NCBI RefSeq assembly: GCF_019844075.1
Contig: NZ_CP081964.1
Span: 682,001 to 746,000, forward strand
DNA length: 64,000 bases
Origin: Curtobacterium sp. TC1
Lineage (GTDB): Bacteria; Actinomycetota; Actinomycetes; Actinomycetales; Microbacteriaceae
Direction of reading: 5' to 3'
The notes below the pieces were generated by a model. The model was not told the origin of the DNA. It saw nothing but the letters and a program-made list of their open reading frames with translations, and did not search any database. This document shows positions 49,749 through 57,602 of the stretch, piece by piece. Both the position numbers and the translations under genes were made by a program. Every line of letters begins with the position of its first letter. The first letter of the stretch is position 1.

Positions 49749-49967
49749 TCAGGCGGACTTGTTCTGGTCCGCTTCGGTCTCGAACTCGTCCGCGTCGTCT
49801 GCCGCCTCGGGACCGTACTGGTCCGCCCAGCGGTCGACGAGATCGTCATCGGAGTGTTGTCCGGCGGAGAGCTCCTGCTCGAGTGCACCGTAGTTCGTCT
49901 GCGGGCTGAAGTACTTCAGCTCGCGGGCAACCTTGGTGTGCTTCGCCTTTTGACGGCCGCGCCCCAT
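49749..49967 (-). CDS. DUF3073 family small protein
   Basis: 72 residues: basic N-terminus MGRGRQKAKHTKVARELKYF, the conserved SPQTNYGALEQEL, then an acidic tail. The family is actinobacterial, of unknown function, and typically lies beside purM as here. ATG with GAGGGGG a few bases upstream. Its own terminator is at 49703-49734. Confidence 0.9.
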   Translation of the reverse strand: MGRGRQKAKHTKVARELKYFSPQTNYGALEQELSAGQHSDDDLVDRWADQYGPEAADDADEFETEADQNKSA

Positions 49968-50125
49968 GCGTGACCCCCTCGTTCGGCTCTGGTCCGGTCC
50001 TGGCGAATGACGGAAGATCACTCGGGGAACCAGACGGTTCGTGGTTTGAAATCTGCCGATCACTCTACCATGTACCTCGATCTGGACGTCGCCGCGACGG
50101 CTCCGCGCACAGGAGAATCGAAGTG

Positions 50126-51253
50126 ATGACCGAACCCCTCGAGAACCCAGTCGACCAGCACGCCCGTGTGGTCGTGATCGGTGCGGGGCAGGCTGGGCTG
50201 TCCGTGGGATACCACCTGCGCCGCCTGGGGCTCGTGCCGGGCACCGACCTCGTGCTGCTCGACCGCGCCCCGAGCACGGGTGGTGCCTGGCAGTTCCGGT
50301 GGGAGGCCCTGCGGCTCGGCGCGGCGCACCGCGTGCACGACCTGCCCGGGATGCGGGCCATGGGGCTGCAGTTCGACGACGCCGATCGGTCACGACCCGC
50401 CCGGGATGTCGTGGGGGAGTACTACCGGCGGTTCGAGCAGCACTACGACCTGCGGGTCCGACGTCCGGTCTCGGTCTCGTCGGTCTCCCGGCTCGACGGC
50501 GACACGGCAGCTGGCGGCCTCTGCGTCACGACGCGGTCCGCCGACGGCACGGAGACCCGGATCCGCGCTGACGTCGTGGTGAACGCGTCGGGGACCTGGG
50601 GCACCCCGTTCGTGCCGTGGTACCCGGGCCGCGGCGTGTTCCGCGGACGACAACTCGACACCACCGACTACCGGAGCGCTGCGGAGTTCGCGCGGCAGGA
50701 CGTCGTCGTGGTCGGCGGCGGGACGAGTGCCATCGGCTTCCTGCTCGAGCTCGACGGTGTCGCCCGGTCCACCCACTGGTTCACGCGGCGGCCGGTGGTG
50801 TGGGCGGACACCGCGTCGCTCGACCTCGAGTCCGCGGTCGCGGCCGTCGACGAGCAGGACCGGGCCGCCCGTGCCGGCGAGGTGCTGCCGAGCATCGTCA
50901 GCGGCACCGGTGTCCCGGTCTCGCGGCGGATCCGGGCGGGCATCGACCGCGGGGTCCTGCGCGACCAGCCGATGTTCACCCGGATGGACGAGACCGGCGT
51001 GGTCACGGCCGACGGCACGCACGTGCACGCCGACGCGGTGCTCTGGGCGACCGGGTTCCGGGCCGATCTGCGGCACCTCGCGCCGTTGCACCTGCGGACC
51101 GCGGCCGGCGGGGTCGTCGTGGTGGACGGGCGATCGGTCGACGAGCCGCGCCTGTTCCTGGCCGGGTACGGGCCGCAGGCGTCGACGATCGGTGCGAACC
51201 GGGCCGGACGGCTCATCGCCCGCCAGGTGATGGACGTGCTCGCCGCCGCGTGA
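50126..51253 (+). CDS. FAD-dependent oxidoreductase (flavin monooxygenase-like)
   Basis: 375 residues with an FAD-binding GxGxxG at VVVIGAGQAGLSVGYHLR, a second nucleotide loop at VVVVGGGTSAIGFLLEL, and the ATGFRADLRHL segment near the C-terminus, resembling flavin-containing monooxygenases and CzcO-type proteins. The substrate is unknown. AGGAG at 50111-50115 is 10 nt before the ATG and 7 nt before a GTG at 50123, which may be the real start. The gene is followed by the repeat block 51262-51470. Confidence 0.87.
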   Translation: MTEPLENPVDQHARVVVIGAGQAGLSVGYHLRRLGLVPGTDLVLLDRAPSTGGAWQFRWEALRLGAAHRVHDLPGMRAMGLQFDDADRSRPARDVVGEYYRRFEQHYDLRVRRPVSVSSVSRLDGDTAAGGLCVTTRSADGTETRIRADVVVNASGTWGTPFVPWYPGRGVFRGRQLDTTDYRSAAEFARQDVVVVGGGTSAIGFLLELDGVARSTHWFTRRPVVWADTASLDLESAVAAVDEQDRAARAGEVLPSIVSGTGVPVSRRIRAGIDRGVLRDQPMFTRMDETGVVTADGTHVHADAVLWATGFRADLRHLAPLHLRTAAGGVVVVDGRSVDEPRLFLAGYGPQASTIGANRAGRLIARQVMDVLAAA

Positions 51254-51261
51254 GCCGCTCC

Positions 51262-51470
51262 GGACTGCGCACGGTGCGAGGTCCGTCGGGCGGTGCGGGG
51301 TCGGCGGACGGCGCACGGTGCGAGGTTCGTCGGGCGGTGCGGGGTTGGCGGACTGCGCACGGTGCGAGGTTCGTCGGGCGGTGCGAGGTTGCCAGCTCGG
51401 TGCGAGGCTCTGACGGCGCACCGAGCGGTCAACCTCGCACGGGCCCACGAAGCACGCACCGTGCGCAGCG
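51262..51470. repeat. 44-bp repeat block: three direct copies plus one inverted copy
   Basis: Three tandem copies with 44-bp period start at 51262, 51306 and 51350, each containing GCGCACGGTGCGAGGT. A diverged inverted copy occupies about 51427-51470. The inverted copy can pair with copy 3, and the loop holds another hairpin (CTCGGTGC with GCACCGAG). It fills most of the gap between convergent genes. Confidence 0.8.
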
Positions 51471-51508
51471 CGACGAGGCGGCCGCAGGCAGCACCGGCGC
51501 AGCGCAGG

Positions 51509-51949
51509 TCAGGCGGGCAGGGGCTCCTGCACGCCACGACGTCGGCGGGACGCCGCCAGGAACACGGCGTCGAGCGAGAACCGCCCCGGACCGGTCAGGG
51601 CCACGGCGAGGGACGCGACCGCCAGGACGAGCACGTACTCGAAGCCGCCGTCCTGCGAGTAGAAGCCGGACGAGGCATGCGCGAGCCGCCCCGCGACGAC
51701 CATGTCGACGGCGAGCAGGACACCCACGACGCGGGTCGCGACGCCGAACACGAGCAGCACGCCGCCGACCAGTTCGAGTCCGGCCACCAAGGGCGCGGCG
51801 AGGTCGGCGAGCGGGACGCCCATGCCGGAGAAGCCCTGGGCGACGTTCGGGATGCCCTGGGCGAACTTCTGCGCGCCGTGGGCGATGAACACCACCCCGA
51901 GGACGATGCGGAGCGCGGTCAGGCCGATGGAGGTCGATGTCGTTCGCAT
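51509..51949 (-). CDS. DoxX family membrane protein
   Basis: 146 residues with four helices typical of DoxX/MhqP-like proteins: LRIVLGVVFIAHGAQKF, then LAAPLVAGLELVGGVLLVFG. They are linked to redox and thiol stress. It ends in a basic Arg-rich tail. ATG without ribosome site; TACCTT 7 nt upstream suggests leaderless expression. Confidence 0.9.
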   Translation of the reverse strand: MRTTSTSIGLTALRIVLGVVFIAHGAQKFAQGIPNVAQGFSGMGVPLADLAAPLVAGLELVGGVLLVFGVATRVVGVLLAVDMVVAGRLAHASSGFYSQDGGFEYVLVLAVASLAVALTGPGRFSLDAVFLAASRRRRGVQEPLPA

Positions 51950-51956
51950 GGCCACG

Positions 51957-51962
51957 AAGGTA
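51957..51962 (-). promoter_or_regulatory. -10 box of the DoxX gene
   Basis: TACCTT on the minus strand, 7 nt before the ATG at 51949. Confidence 0.5.
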
Positions 51963-52058
51963 TCCGGTGACACGTCATCGAAGCCCCTCGTCCGGGGGTC
52001 TACCCGGACATCACCAGAACACGCCCAGGCTGGGGTCCGCCGAAGGGCGGACCCCCAC

Positions 52059-52304
52059 TCAGGAACCCGACGAGTCCGTGCCGCGTCCGGTCTGCTGCTG
52101 CAGGCGGTCGATGTGCTCCGAGGCCTCGGCCTTCGTGAGGTCGGCGGAGAGTTCCTCACCGGCTTCGCGGGCCAGGGTGTCGAGGTAGCTGCGCTGCGGT
52201 CCGGTCATCGGCTCGTCACCGGTGACCCACTGCTCGGGGTCCTTGCTCGCGTCGGTCGACGGGTCCGGACGGGCGCCGCCGAGGGTCTCTTCTGCATCAC
52301 TCAT
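52059..52304 (-). CDS. DUF3072 family small protein
   Basis: 81 residues. The core DEPMTGPQRSYLDTLAREAG followed by LTKAEASEHIDRLQ is the DUF3072 signature, a helical SAP-like element of unknown function found in actinobacteria. The N-terminus is acidic and hydrophilic. The ATG is 7 nt after TAGCGT (52312-52317 on this strand), without a ribosome site. Confidence 0.88.
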   Translation of the reverse strand: MSDAEETLGGARPDPSTDASKDPEQWVTGDEPMTGPQRSYLDTLAREAGEELSADLTKAEASEHIDRLQQQTGRGTDSSGS

Positions 52305-52311
52305 GCCACGG

Positions 52312-52317
52312 ACGCTA
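52312..52317 (-). promoter_or_regulatory. -10 box of the DUF3072 gene
   Basis: TAGCGT on the minus strand, 7 nt before the ATG at 52304. Confidence 0.5.
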
Positions 52318-52357
52318 CGCCGCACCCCCGACGTACCGCGCAGCCGCCTGTCCCCCG

Positions 52358-53110
52358 TCAGGCCGGGGTGGCCGTGTAGCGCACCAGGTCCGGGCCGACC
52401 GCACTCGTGGCCATCGGCACCGCCCGGCCGTCGCGCCGGATCCAGATCGTCGCGGCCTGCTCGTCGATCCGCTCGACCTCGTGCAGCGAGCCGTCGAGCA
52501 GCACCGTCGCGGACACCACGACCCGGCCGCTGGACGGCCGCGGAGGCAGCCCGGGGACGTCGTCGTACGCCGCGTACTCGCCGGGCTGCAGGAACGGGGA
52601 CACCGGTGCGGTCACGACCTCGAAGCCCTCGTCGACCTCGGAGACCGCCACGAGCCGCACCGCCTGGTCCGTCGGCAGCGGGACGTCGACCACCCAGGGC
52701 GCGTCGGAACCGGCCAGTGCGCGGAAGGCGGGCCGACCGTCGGGGGCGAGCCGTGCCTCCAGGCCGTCGATCCGGACCCGTCCGCGACCGCGCGAATCGG
52801 CGAACAGGCCGGGCTCGATGCCGGACTGCCGTGCCTCGAGGCGCGTGATGACCACGCGGTCCGGGCGGTACCAGTCGCGCAGCGTCGACGGGTCCACCCA
52901 GCCGACGCTGGGGACGCCGCGCGCCAGCGCTGCCGACTCGTCGGCAGCGCGCTCGTCGAGCGCACCCATGGGGTGTTCGCCGCGCACCGCGACGAGTCCC
53001 TCGTGGGGGCTGCCCGCGGCGGGCTCGTGGTCCAGCACCTCGACGCGCTTCGACACCTTGCCGCCGTGGCCGTCGAACGTCGCGAACGTCCTTAGGTCCG
53101 TGATCGTCAT
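52358..53110 (-). CDS. Hypothetical cytosolic protein
   Basis: 250 residues, family not recognised. No signal peptide or helix is predicted; the sequence is rich in alternating hydrophobic strands (VVITRLEARQSGIEPGLFAD, ATVLLDGSLHEVERIDEQAA, TIWIRRDGRAVPM). It lies between the APC permease and DUF3072 genes on the same strand, 11 nt after the permease stop, but has its own TAGCAT box 8 nt before the ATG. No function is proposed. Confidence 0.7.
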   Translation of the reverse strand: MTITDLRTFATFDGHGGKVSKRVEVLDHEPAAGSPHEGLVAVRGEHPMGALDERAADESAALARGVPSVGWVDPSTLRDWYRPDRVVITRLEARQSGIEPGLFADSRGRGRVRIDGLEARLAPDGRPAFRALAGSDAPWVVDVPLPTDQAVRLVAVSEVDEGFEVVTAPVSPFLQPGEYAAYDDVPGLPPRPSSGRVVVSATVLLDGSLHEVERIDEQAATIWIRRDGRAVPMATSAVGPDLVRYTATPA

Positions 53111-53121
53111 GACGTCAGATG

Positions 53122-55350
53122 CTACGACTCGTCGCCCCGGCGCGGCGAGGTCGGCACGAGCGCGTGCAACTCACCCGTGCAGAGCGCGGGGTCGACGCCC
53201 TCGGCGGGACCCGCCGGACGAGTGGCCCGTCGCGGCTGCGGACCGTTCCGCGGCTGCAGGCTGTTCCGCTTCGCCGACCGAGCCAGGCGGTCGTCGGCCG
53301 AGCCGTCGACCGGTGCCGCGGCCGAGCCCGCTCCGGACCGGCGGAGCGGTGGGCGCACCGGTTCGCCACGACGCTCCTGGCCGGGCAGCGGACGCGATCG
53401 GCGGCCGTAGAGCAGTTCCGACGAGTCGAGCAGCCACGGCACGAGCGCAACGGTGACGCCGTGCACGAGCAGGAGCTTCTTGCGGATGCGCCGGCCGCGG
53501 TGGTTGTGGAGCAGACCCTCCCACCAGTGCCCGACGATGAAGATCGGGGTGTAGACGGTCACGACCTCGGAGCCGTGCTCGAGCCGGTGCGCCTTGATGT
53601 ACTTGATGAGCGGCATCGAGATGTCGCGGTAGGGACTCGGCACGATGGTCAGCGGCATCCGGATGCCGTACTCGGCCCACTGGTCGCGCAGGTGCTGGGC
53701 GTCGGCGTCGTCGATCGCGACGTGGACCGCCTCGCAGCTGGCGTGCTCGGCCGCGATCGCGTAGTCGATGGCCTTCAGCACGGGCTTCTGCAGCTTGTTC
53801 ACCAGCACGACCGCGTGGTCGCCGGTCGCGCCGAACTCGGTCTCGACGTCGGCCTCGATCTCGTGCGAGACGTCGCGGTAGTACCGGTTCACACCGAGCA
53901 TGAGCACGTACAGGATCGGCATGATCAGGAAGACGAGCCAGGCGCCGTGCGTGAACTTGGTGATCGTGACGATGACCAGGACGACGAGGGTGAAGGTGGC
54001 GCCGATCGCGTTGATGGTGCGCGAGCGCAGCACCTGCGCGCGGTTGACGGACGGGTCCTCGGTACCGCTCCGGTCCGCCCGCAGCAGGCGCGTCCAGTGC
54101 ACGACCATGCCCGTCTGACCGAGCGTGAACGACACGAAGACGCCGATGATGTACAGCTGGATGAGGCTCGTGACGTTCGCCCGGTAGACCACGAGCAGCG
54201 CTGCGGCGACGAGCGCCAGCACGATGACGCCGTTCGAGTAGATGAGCCGGTCGCCGCGGGTGGACAGGGCCTTCGGGGCGTACGAGTCGCGGGCCAGGAT
54301 CGAGCCGAGCAGCGGGAAGCCGTTGAAGGCCGTGTTCGCGGCCAGGAGCAGGACCGCGGCGGTCGTCGCCTGGATGACGAAGAACAGCACCGAGTTGTCG
54401 CCGAACGTCGCCGCCGCGATCTGGGCGATGAGGGACCGCTGCGGCGTCGAGGCGCAGTCGGCGAAACCCTGCAGGTCGCAGGCGCGTTCGGCGTAGTGCA
54501 CGCGGGACACGAGCGCGAGGGTGATGAGCCCGATGAACAGGACGATCGCGATGCCGCCCATCGCCACCAGGGTCGCCTGCGCGTTCTTGATCTTCGGGCG
54601 CCGGAAGGCCTGCACGCCGTTCGCGATGGCCTCGACGCCCGTGAGCGCCGAGCAGCCGGAGGCGAAGGCCCGGAGGAGCAGCAGGATGAACGCCGCCTGG
54701 GTGGTGTGCTCCACGTTGTCGACGGTGTAGCCGGCGGACTCGGCGACCGGGGCGTGCCCGGTGGCGACCCGGACCAGGCCGGTGACGACCATCACGAAGA
54801 CGGACGCCACGAACAGGTAGGTGGGGACGGCGAAGGCCTTGCTCGACTCCCGCACCCCACGCAGGTTCGTGGCGGCGAGGAGCACGACGAACACGAGCGC
54901 GAGTTCGACGCGGACGTCGTTCAGCATCGGCAGTGCCGAGATGATGTTGTCCACGCCGGACGCCACCGACACCGCGACCGTCATCACGTAGTCGACGAGC
55001 AGCGCGCTCGCGACGACCAGGCCGGCCTTCTCGCCGAGGTTCCGGTGCGCCACCTCGTAGTCGCCACCACCCGACGGGTACGCCTTGATGAGCTGCCGGT
55101 ACGACGCGACGACCACCACGAGCAGCAGCACGACGAGCGCGGCCACCCACGGTGCGAACGTCAGGAACGACATGCCGCCGAGCAGCAGGATCATCAGGAG
55201 TTCCTGCGGCGCGTACGCGACGGAGGACAGCGGGTCACTCGCGAAGATCGGCAGGGCCAGGTGCTTCGGGAGGAGCTGTCCTTCGAGCTTCTCGGAGGGG
55301 AGGGGATCCCCGATCAGTCGCGCTTTCAGCGACCGGACCTCGTTCGTCAC
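53122..55350 (-). CDS. APC superfamily permease with long C-terminal cytoplasmic part
   Basis: 742 residues. The first about 470 form roughly 12 helices with APC-type motifs (FASDPLSSVAYAPQELLMIL, AYPSGGGDYEVAHRNLGEKA), followed by a soluble domain (ATGDHAVVLVNKLQKPVLKA, ALVPWLLDSSELLYGRR) and a disordered basic Arg/Pro-rich tail of about 85 residues. The substrate is probably an amino acid or cation; it is not determined. The GTG at 55350 is chosen: TAGGTT lies 8 nt upstream, while the TTG at 55359 overlaps that box. Confidence 0.85.
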   Translation of the reverse strand: MTNEVRSLKARLIGDPLPSEKLEGQLLPKHLALPIFASDPLSSVAYAPQELLMILLLGGMSFLTFAPWVAALVVLLLVVVVASYRQLIKAYPSGGGDYEVAHRNLGEKAGLVVASALLVDYVMTVAVSVASGVDNIISALPMLNDVRVELALVFVVLLAATNLRGVRESSKAFAVPTYLFVASVFVMVVTGLVRVATGHAPVAESAGYTVDNVEHTTQAAFILLLLRAFASGCSALTGVEAIANGVQAFRRPKIKNAQATLVAMGGIAIVLFIGLITLALVSRVHYAERACDLQGFADCASTPQRSLIAQIAAATFGDNSVLFFVIQATTAAVLLLAANTAFNGFPLLGSILARDSYAPKALSTRGDRLIYSNGVIVLALVAAALLVVYRANVTSLIQLYIIGVFVSFTLGQTGMVVHWTRLLRADRSGTEDPSVNRAQVLRSRTINAIGATFTLVVLVIVTITKFTHGAWLVFLIMPILYVLMLGVNRYYRDVSHEIEADVETEFGATGDHAVVLVNKLQKPVLKAIDYAIAAEHASCEAVHVAIDDADAQHLRDQWAEYGIRMPLTIVPSPYRDISMPLIKYIKAHRLEHGSEVVTVYTPIFIVGHWWEGLLHNHRGRRIRKKLLLVHGVTVALVPWLLDSSELLYGRRSRPLPGQERRGEPVRPPLRRSGAGSAAAPVDGSADDRLARSAKRNSLQPRNGPQPRRATRPAGPAEGVDPALCTGELHALVPTSPRRGDES

Positions 55351-55476
55351 GAGCGGCAAACCTACTCAGTTCCGGGCGGGAGTCAACACGGGTGTCCGAG
55401 CAGTCATTCCCGGTCGGGCGCACGTCGTCCGCTCCGACTCCGGGCGGCCCCTTGCGGTTGACGCCGCGTCAACCTC

Positions 55477-55482
55477 TACGGT
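55477..55482 (+). promoter_or_regulatory. -10 box of the MerR gene with adjacent TTGACG palindrome
   Basis: TACGGT is 7 nt before the ATG at 55490. Upstream, GGTTGACGCCGCGTCAACC (about 55456-55474) is an inverted repeat built around TTGACG/CGTCAA, a candidate operator. Confidence 0.5.
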
Positions 55483-55489
55483 GTGGTGC

Positions 55490-55909
55490 ATGAGGGATCC
55501 GTCAGACAACGCCGCCGCAGCTGCGAAAGCGCCCCACGGCATCGCCGACGTTGCGCGATCCGCCGGGGTCTCGAGCCGCACGCTCCGCCACTACGACGCC
55601 ATCGGACTGCTGCCGGCCACCGCCGTCGGCGACGGCGGACTCCGCCGCTACGACGACCGGGCACTCGTCCGGCTGCAGCGCATCCTGCTGCTGCGTGGCA
55701 CGGGCCTCGGGCTGTCCGAGATCGGCCGGCGGCTCGACGCCGAGCCGGACGACGCGTCGGCACTCGCCGCGCACGTCGTCGGCCTCGAGCGCGAGCGGGA
55801 CCGGCTCGCCCGGCAGCTGGCAGCCGTCCGCACCACCATCGCCCGCACCGAGCACGGTGAGCGTCTGGCGGTGGTGGACGCGTTGGACGGGTTCGCTCCC
55901 GTGCCGTGA
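55490..55909 (+). CDS. MerR family transcriptional regulator
   Basis: 139 residues: the N-terminal winged helix GIADVARSAGVSSRTLRHYD then AIGLLPATAVGDGGLRRYDD is classical MerR, followed by an AAHVVGLERERDRLARQL coiled coil for dimerisation. There is no effector domain and no Cys cluster, so it is not a metal-sensing MerR. Possibly leaderless. It ends inside the inverted-repeat block 55901-55973. Confidence 0.88.
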   Translation: MRDPSDNAAAAAKAPHGIADVARSAGVSSRTLRHYDAIGLLPATAVGDGGLRRYDDRALVRLQRILLLRGTGLGLSEIGRRLDAEPDDASALAAHVVGLERERDRLARQLAAVRTTIARTEHGERLAVVDALDGFAPVP

Positions 55910-55973
55910 CGGAACCAGGTTCCGGTCACGGCACCACGGATCGGCGTGGTGCGGTGTCCGGAACCTGGTTCCG
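55901..55973. repeat. Compound inverted repeats overlapping the MerR gene end
   Basis: A hairpin 55901-55934 (GTGCCGTGAC-GGAACC paired with its complement, one bulge) contains the last codons and stop of the MerR gene. GGAACCAGGTTCCGG (55911-55925) recurs inverted at 55959-55973, and CACCAC/GTGGTG pairs in between. Confidence 0.7.
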
Positions 55974-56037
55974 AGGGCGGGTGGCGCGACGGGCGGCCGG
56001 GAGGCACTGGTCGCGACCGCCTGTCGGCCGCGGGCCG

Positions 56038-56619
56038 TCAGAGCGACTTGCGCAGGGCCTCCAGGCCGTCACGCAGACGCGTCACGGTGTCCGCACGGAG
56101 CGTGCCGCGGGTCGCGCGCCGACGCAGGTCCGCGCGGACCTGCTGCCGGAACGACGACAGTGCCATCTCGAGCTCGCGCAGGGCGCGGGCGCTCTCGGAG
56201 GGGACCGAGACGGGGTCCTCGTGGGAGCCGGTACCGGGGCTCTCCGCCGAGGCGGCGAGGTCGGCACGGAGCGAGCGCATCGCCTCACCGACCGAGGCGC
56301 GGACGCCGTCGGCCAGGGACTTCACCGAGTCGGCGACCCCGGACTCGACCGCGGCGATCTCGTCGGCACGCGCCGCGAGTTCGGTGCGACCGGCCTCGGT
56401 GATCGCGTAGACGGTCTTGCGGCCGTCGGCGGTCTTCGAGACGAGGCCCTCTTCCTCGAGCTTCGCGAGGCGCGGGTACACGGTGCCGGCGCTCGGTACG
56501 TAGGTGCCGCCGAACCGGTCGCCGAGGGCCTGGATGAGCTCGTAGCCGTGCATCGGGTGGTCCGCCAGCAGCACGAGCAGGTACAGGCGGAGGTGGCCGT
56601 GGGCGAAGACGGGACTCAT
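56038..56619 (-). CDS. PadR family transcriptional regulator
   Basis: 193 residues with the PadR winged helix (HLRLYLLVLLADHPMHGYEL, PSAGTVYPRLAKLEEEGLV, and TVYAITEAGRTEL as the wing) and a long helical, charged C-terminal region. The ATG overlaps the stop of the DUF4097 gene by 4 nt, so it is co-transcribed and probably autoregulates through the repeats near 57562-57602. A pairing of PadR with a DUF4097 protein is common in actinobacteria (general knowledge) and may sense envelope stress. Confidence 0.9.
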   Translation of the reverse strand: MSPVFAHGHLRLYLLVLLADHPMHGYELIQALGDRFGGTYVPSAGTVYPRLAKLEEEGLVSKTADGRKTVYAITEAGRTELAARADEIAAVESGVADSVKSLADGVRASVGEAMRSLRADLAASAESPGTGSHEDPVSVPSESARALRELEMALSSFRQQVRADLRRRATRGTLRADTVTRLRDGLEALRKSL

Positions 56620-57545
56620 GCGGGCACCTCGCCGTCGTTGGTCGGTGTGGTGTCGGCGGCGGGAGCAGTACCGGAAACCCCGCCGGGCACCTCGCCGTCG
56701 TTGGTCGGGACCGTCGGGGGTGCCGGGGGCGCGGTCGGCTCGGCGGCGACCGGCGGGGCGTGCAGCACCGCGATGTCGCCGGACACCGAGTTCACCCGCA
56801 GGTCCAGCCACTGGCCGGACAGCTCGCCGCCCTGCTTGACGTACGAGCCGCGCACGCCGCGGATCTCGGAGTCGTCGAACTGCAGCTTGCCCGTGGCCGT
56901 GCTGACGGTGCACTGGTAGGCGACGCCGTCCTCGAGTCGGACGCTCACGCCGCCGGAGACCGTGTTGACGCGCGCCGACTCCGGCACGCCGTGCAGGTCG
57001 AGCACGACGTCGGCCGAGACACCGTCCGCCTGGAACCGGGGGATCTCACCCGTGGCCACGACGTCACCCGAGACGGTGTGGACCGTCAGGGCGCCGTCGA
57101 GCTCGCGGATGGTCGTCGCGCCCGAGACGGCGTTGACCGTCACGTCGCCGGCGACACCGTCGACGACGAGGTCGCCGGACACCGTGTTGAGCATCGCGCC
57201 GCGGTTCGTGCCGGACAGCAGGGCGCCCGCCGAGACGACGCCCAGGGTGACCGAGGCGTCGCGGGGGACCAGGATGCTGACGTCCGCGAGCGCCTTGCCG
57301 CGGAACGACTTGAGGAACCCGATGGGGTCGTCCCACCGGATCTGCGGGTGGTCGACGGTGAGCGTGTCGCCGTCGACCTCGATCTTCAGCTGCTTGCCGG
57401 ACACGCTGTGGACCTCGACCCGTGCGGTGGGTTCGTCGTGTGCGACGACGTCCACTTGACCACCGACGAGTCCGACACGGAGTGTGCGGACGATGCCGGT
57501 GTCGATGACCTTGGGCTCGTCGACGAGCCACTTCTCCTGCGCCAT
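56616..57545 (-). CDS. DUF4097 family beta-strand repeat protein
   Basis: 309 residues, about 240 of which form a repetitive beta-helix-like domain with recurring NTVSGDLVVDGVAG, NAVSGATTIREL, HTVSGDVVATGE, NTVSGGVSVRL and NSVSGDIAVL units (DUF4097/LiaX-like). There is no signal peptide. The C-terminal tail is Pro/Thr-rich and contains PTNDGEVP twice, encoded by a 25-bp perfect DNA repeat. ATG with GGAGGAAG upstream on this strand. First gene of the unit with PadR. Confidence 0.87.
   Translation of the reverse strand: MAQEKWLVDEPKVIDTGIVRTLRVGLVGGQVDVVAHDEPTARVEVHSVSGKQLKIEVDGDTLTVDHPQIRWDDPIGFLKSFRGKALADVSILVPRDASVTLGVVSAGALLSGTNRGAMLNTVSGDLVVDGVAGDVTVNAVSGATTIRELDGALTVHTVSGDVVATGEIPRFQADGVSADVVLDLHGVPESARVNTVSGGVSVRLEDGVAYQCTVSTATGKLQFDDSEIRGVRGSYVKQGGELSGQWLDLRVNSVSGDIAVLHAPPVAAEPTAPPAPPTVPTNDGEVPGGVSGTAPAADTTPTNDGEVPA
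56621..56708. repeat. 25-bp exact direct repeat in the DUF4097 coding end
   Basis: Copies at 56621-56645 and 56684-56708, spaced 63 bp (21 codons), each encoding PTNDGEVP. The first extends across the overlap of the DUF4097 and PadR genes. Confidence 0.8.
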
Positions 57546-57561
57546 GGTGCTTCCTCCAACT

Positions 57562-57602
57562 CGCGATGTATCGCGTCTGTGGAGGTCACGTTATATCGCG
57601 AC
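57562..57602. promoter_or_regulatory. Candidate PadR operator and promoter of DUF4097-PadR
   Basis: CGCGATGTATCGCG (57562-57575) is an inverted repeat in the leader, and TCGCGACTCGCGA-like words follow near 57596-57608. TATAAC on the minus strand (about 57590-57595) is a good -10. The region overlaps the 3' end of the yczE-like gene. Confidence 0.55.

Noticed and set aside
51262..51393. 44-bp tandem repeats as a CRISPR array
   Set aside because: Copies are directly adjacent with no spacers and no cas genes are nearby.
53119..55461. 780-codon open frame antisense to the APC permease
   Set aside because: Arg/Asp/Glu/His-rich mirror frame without domains, while the minus strand encodes clear membrane helices.
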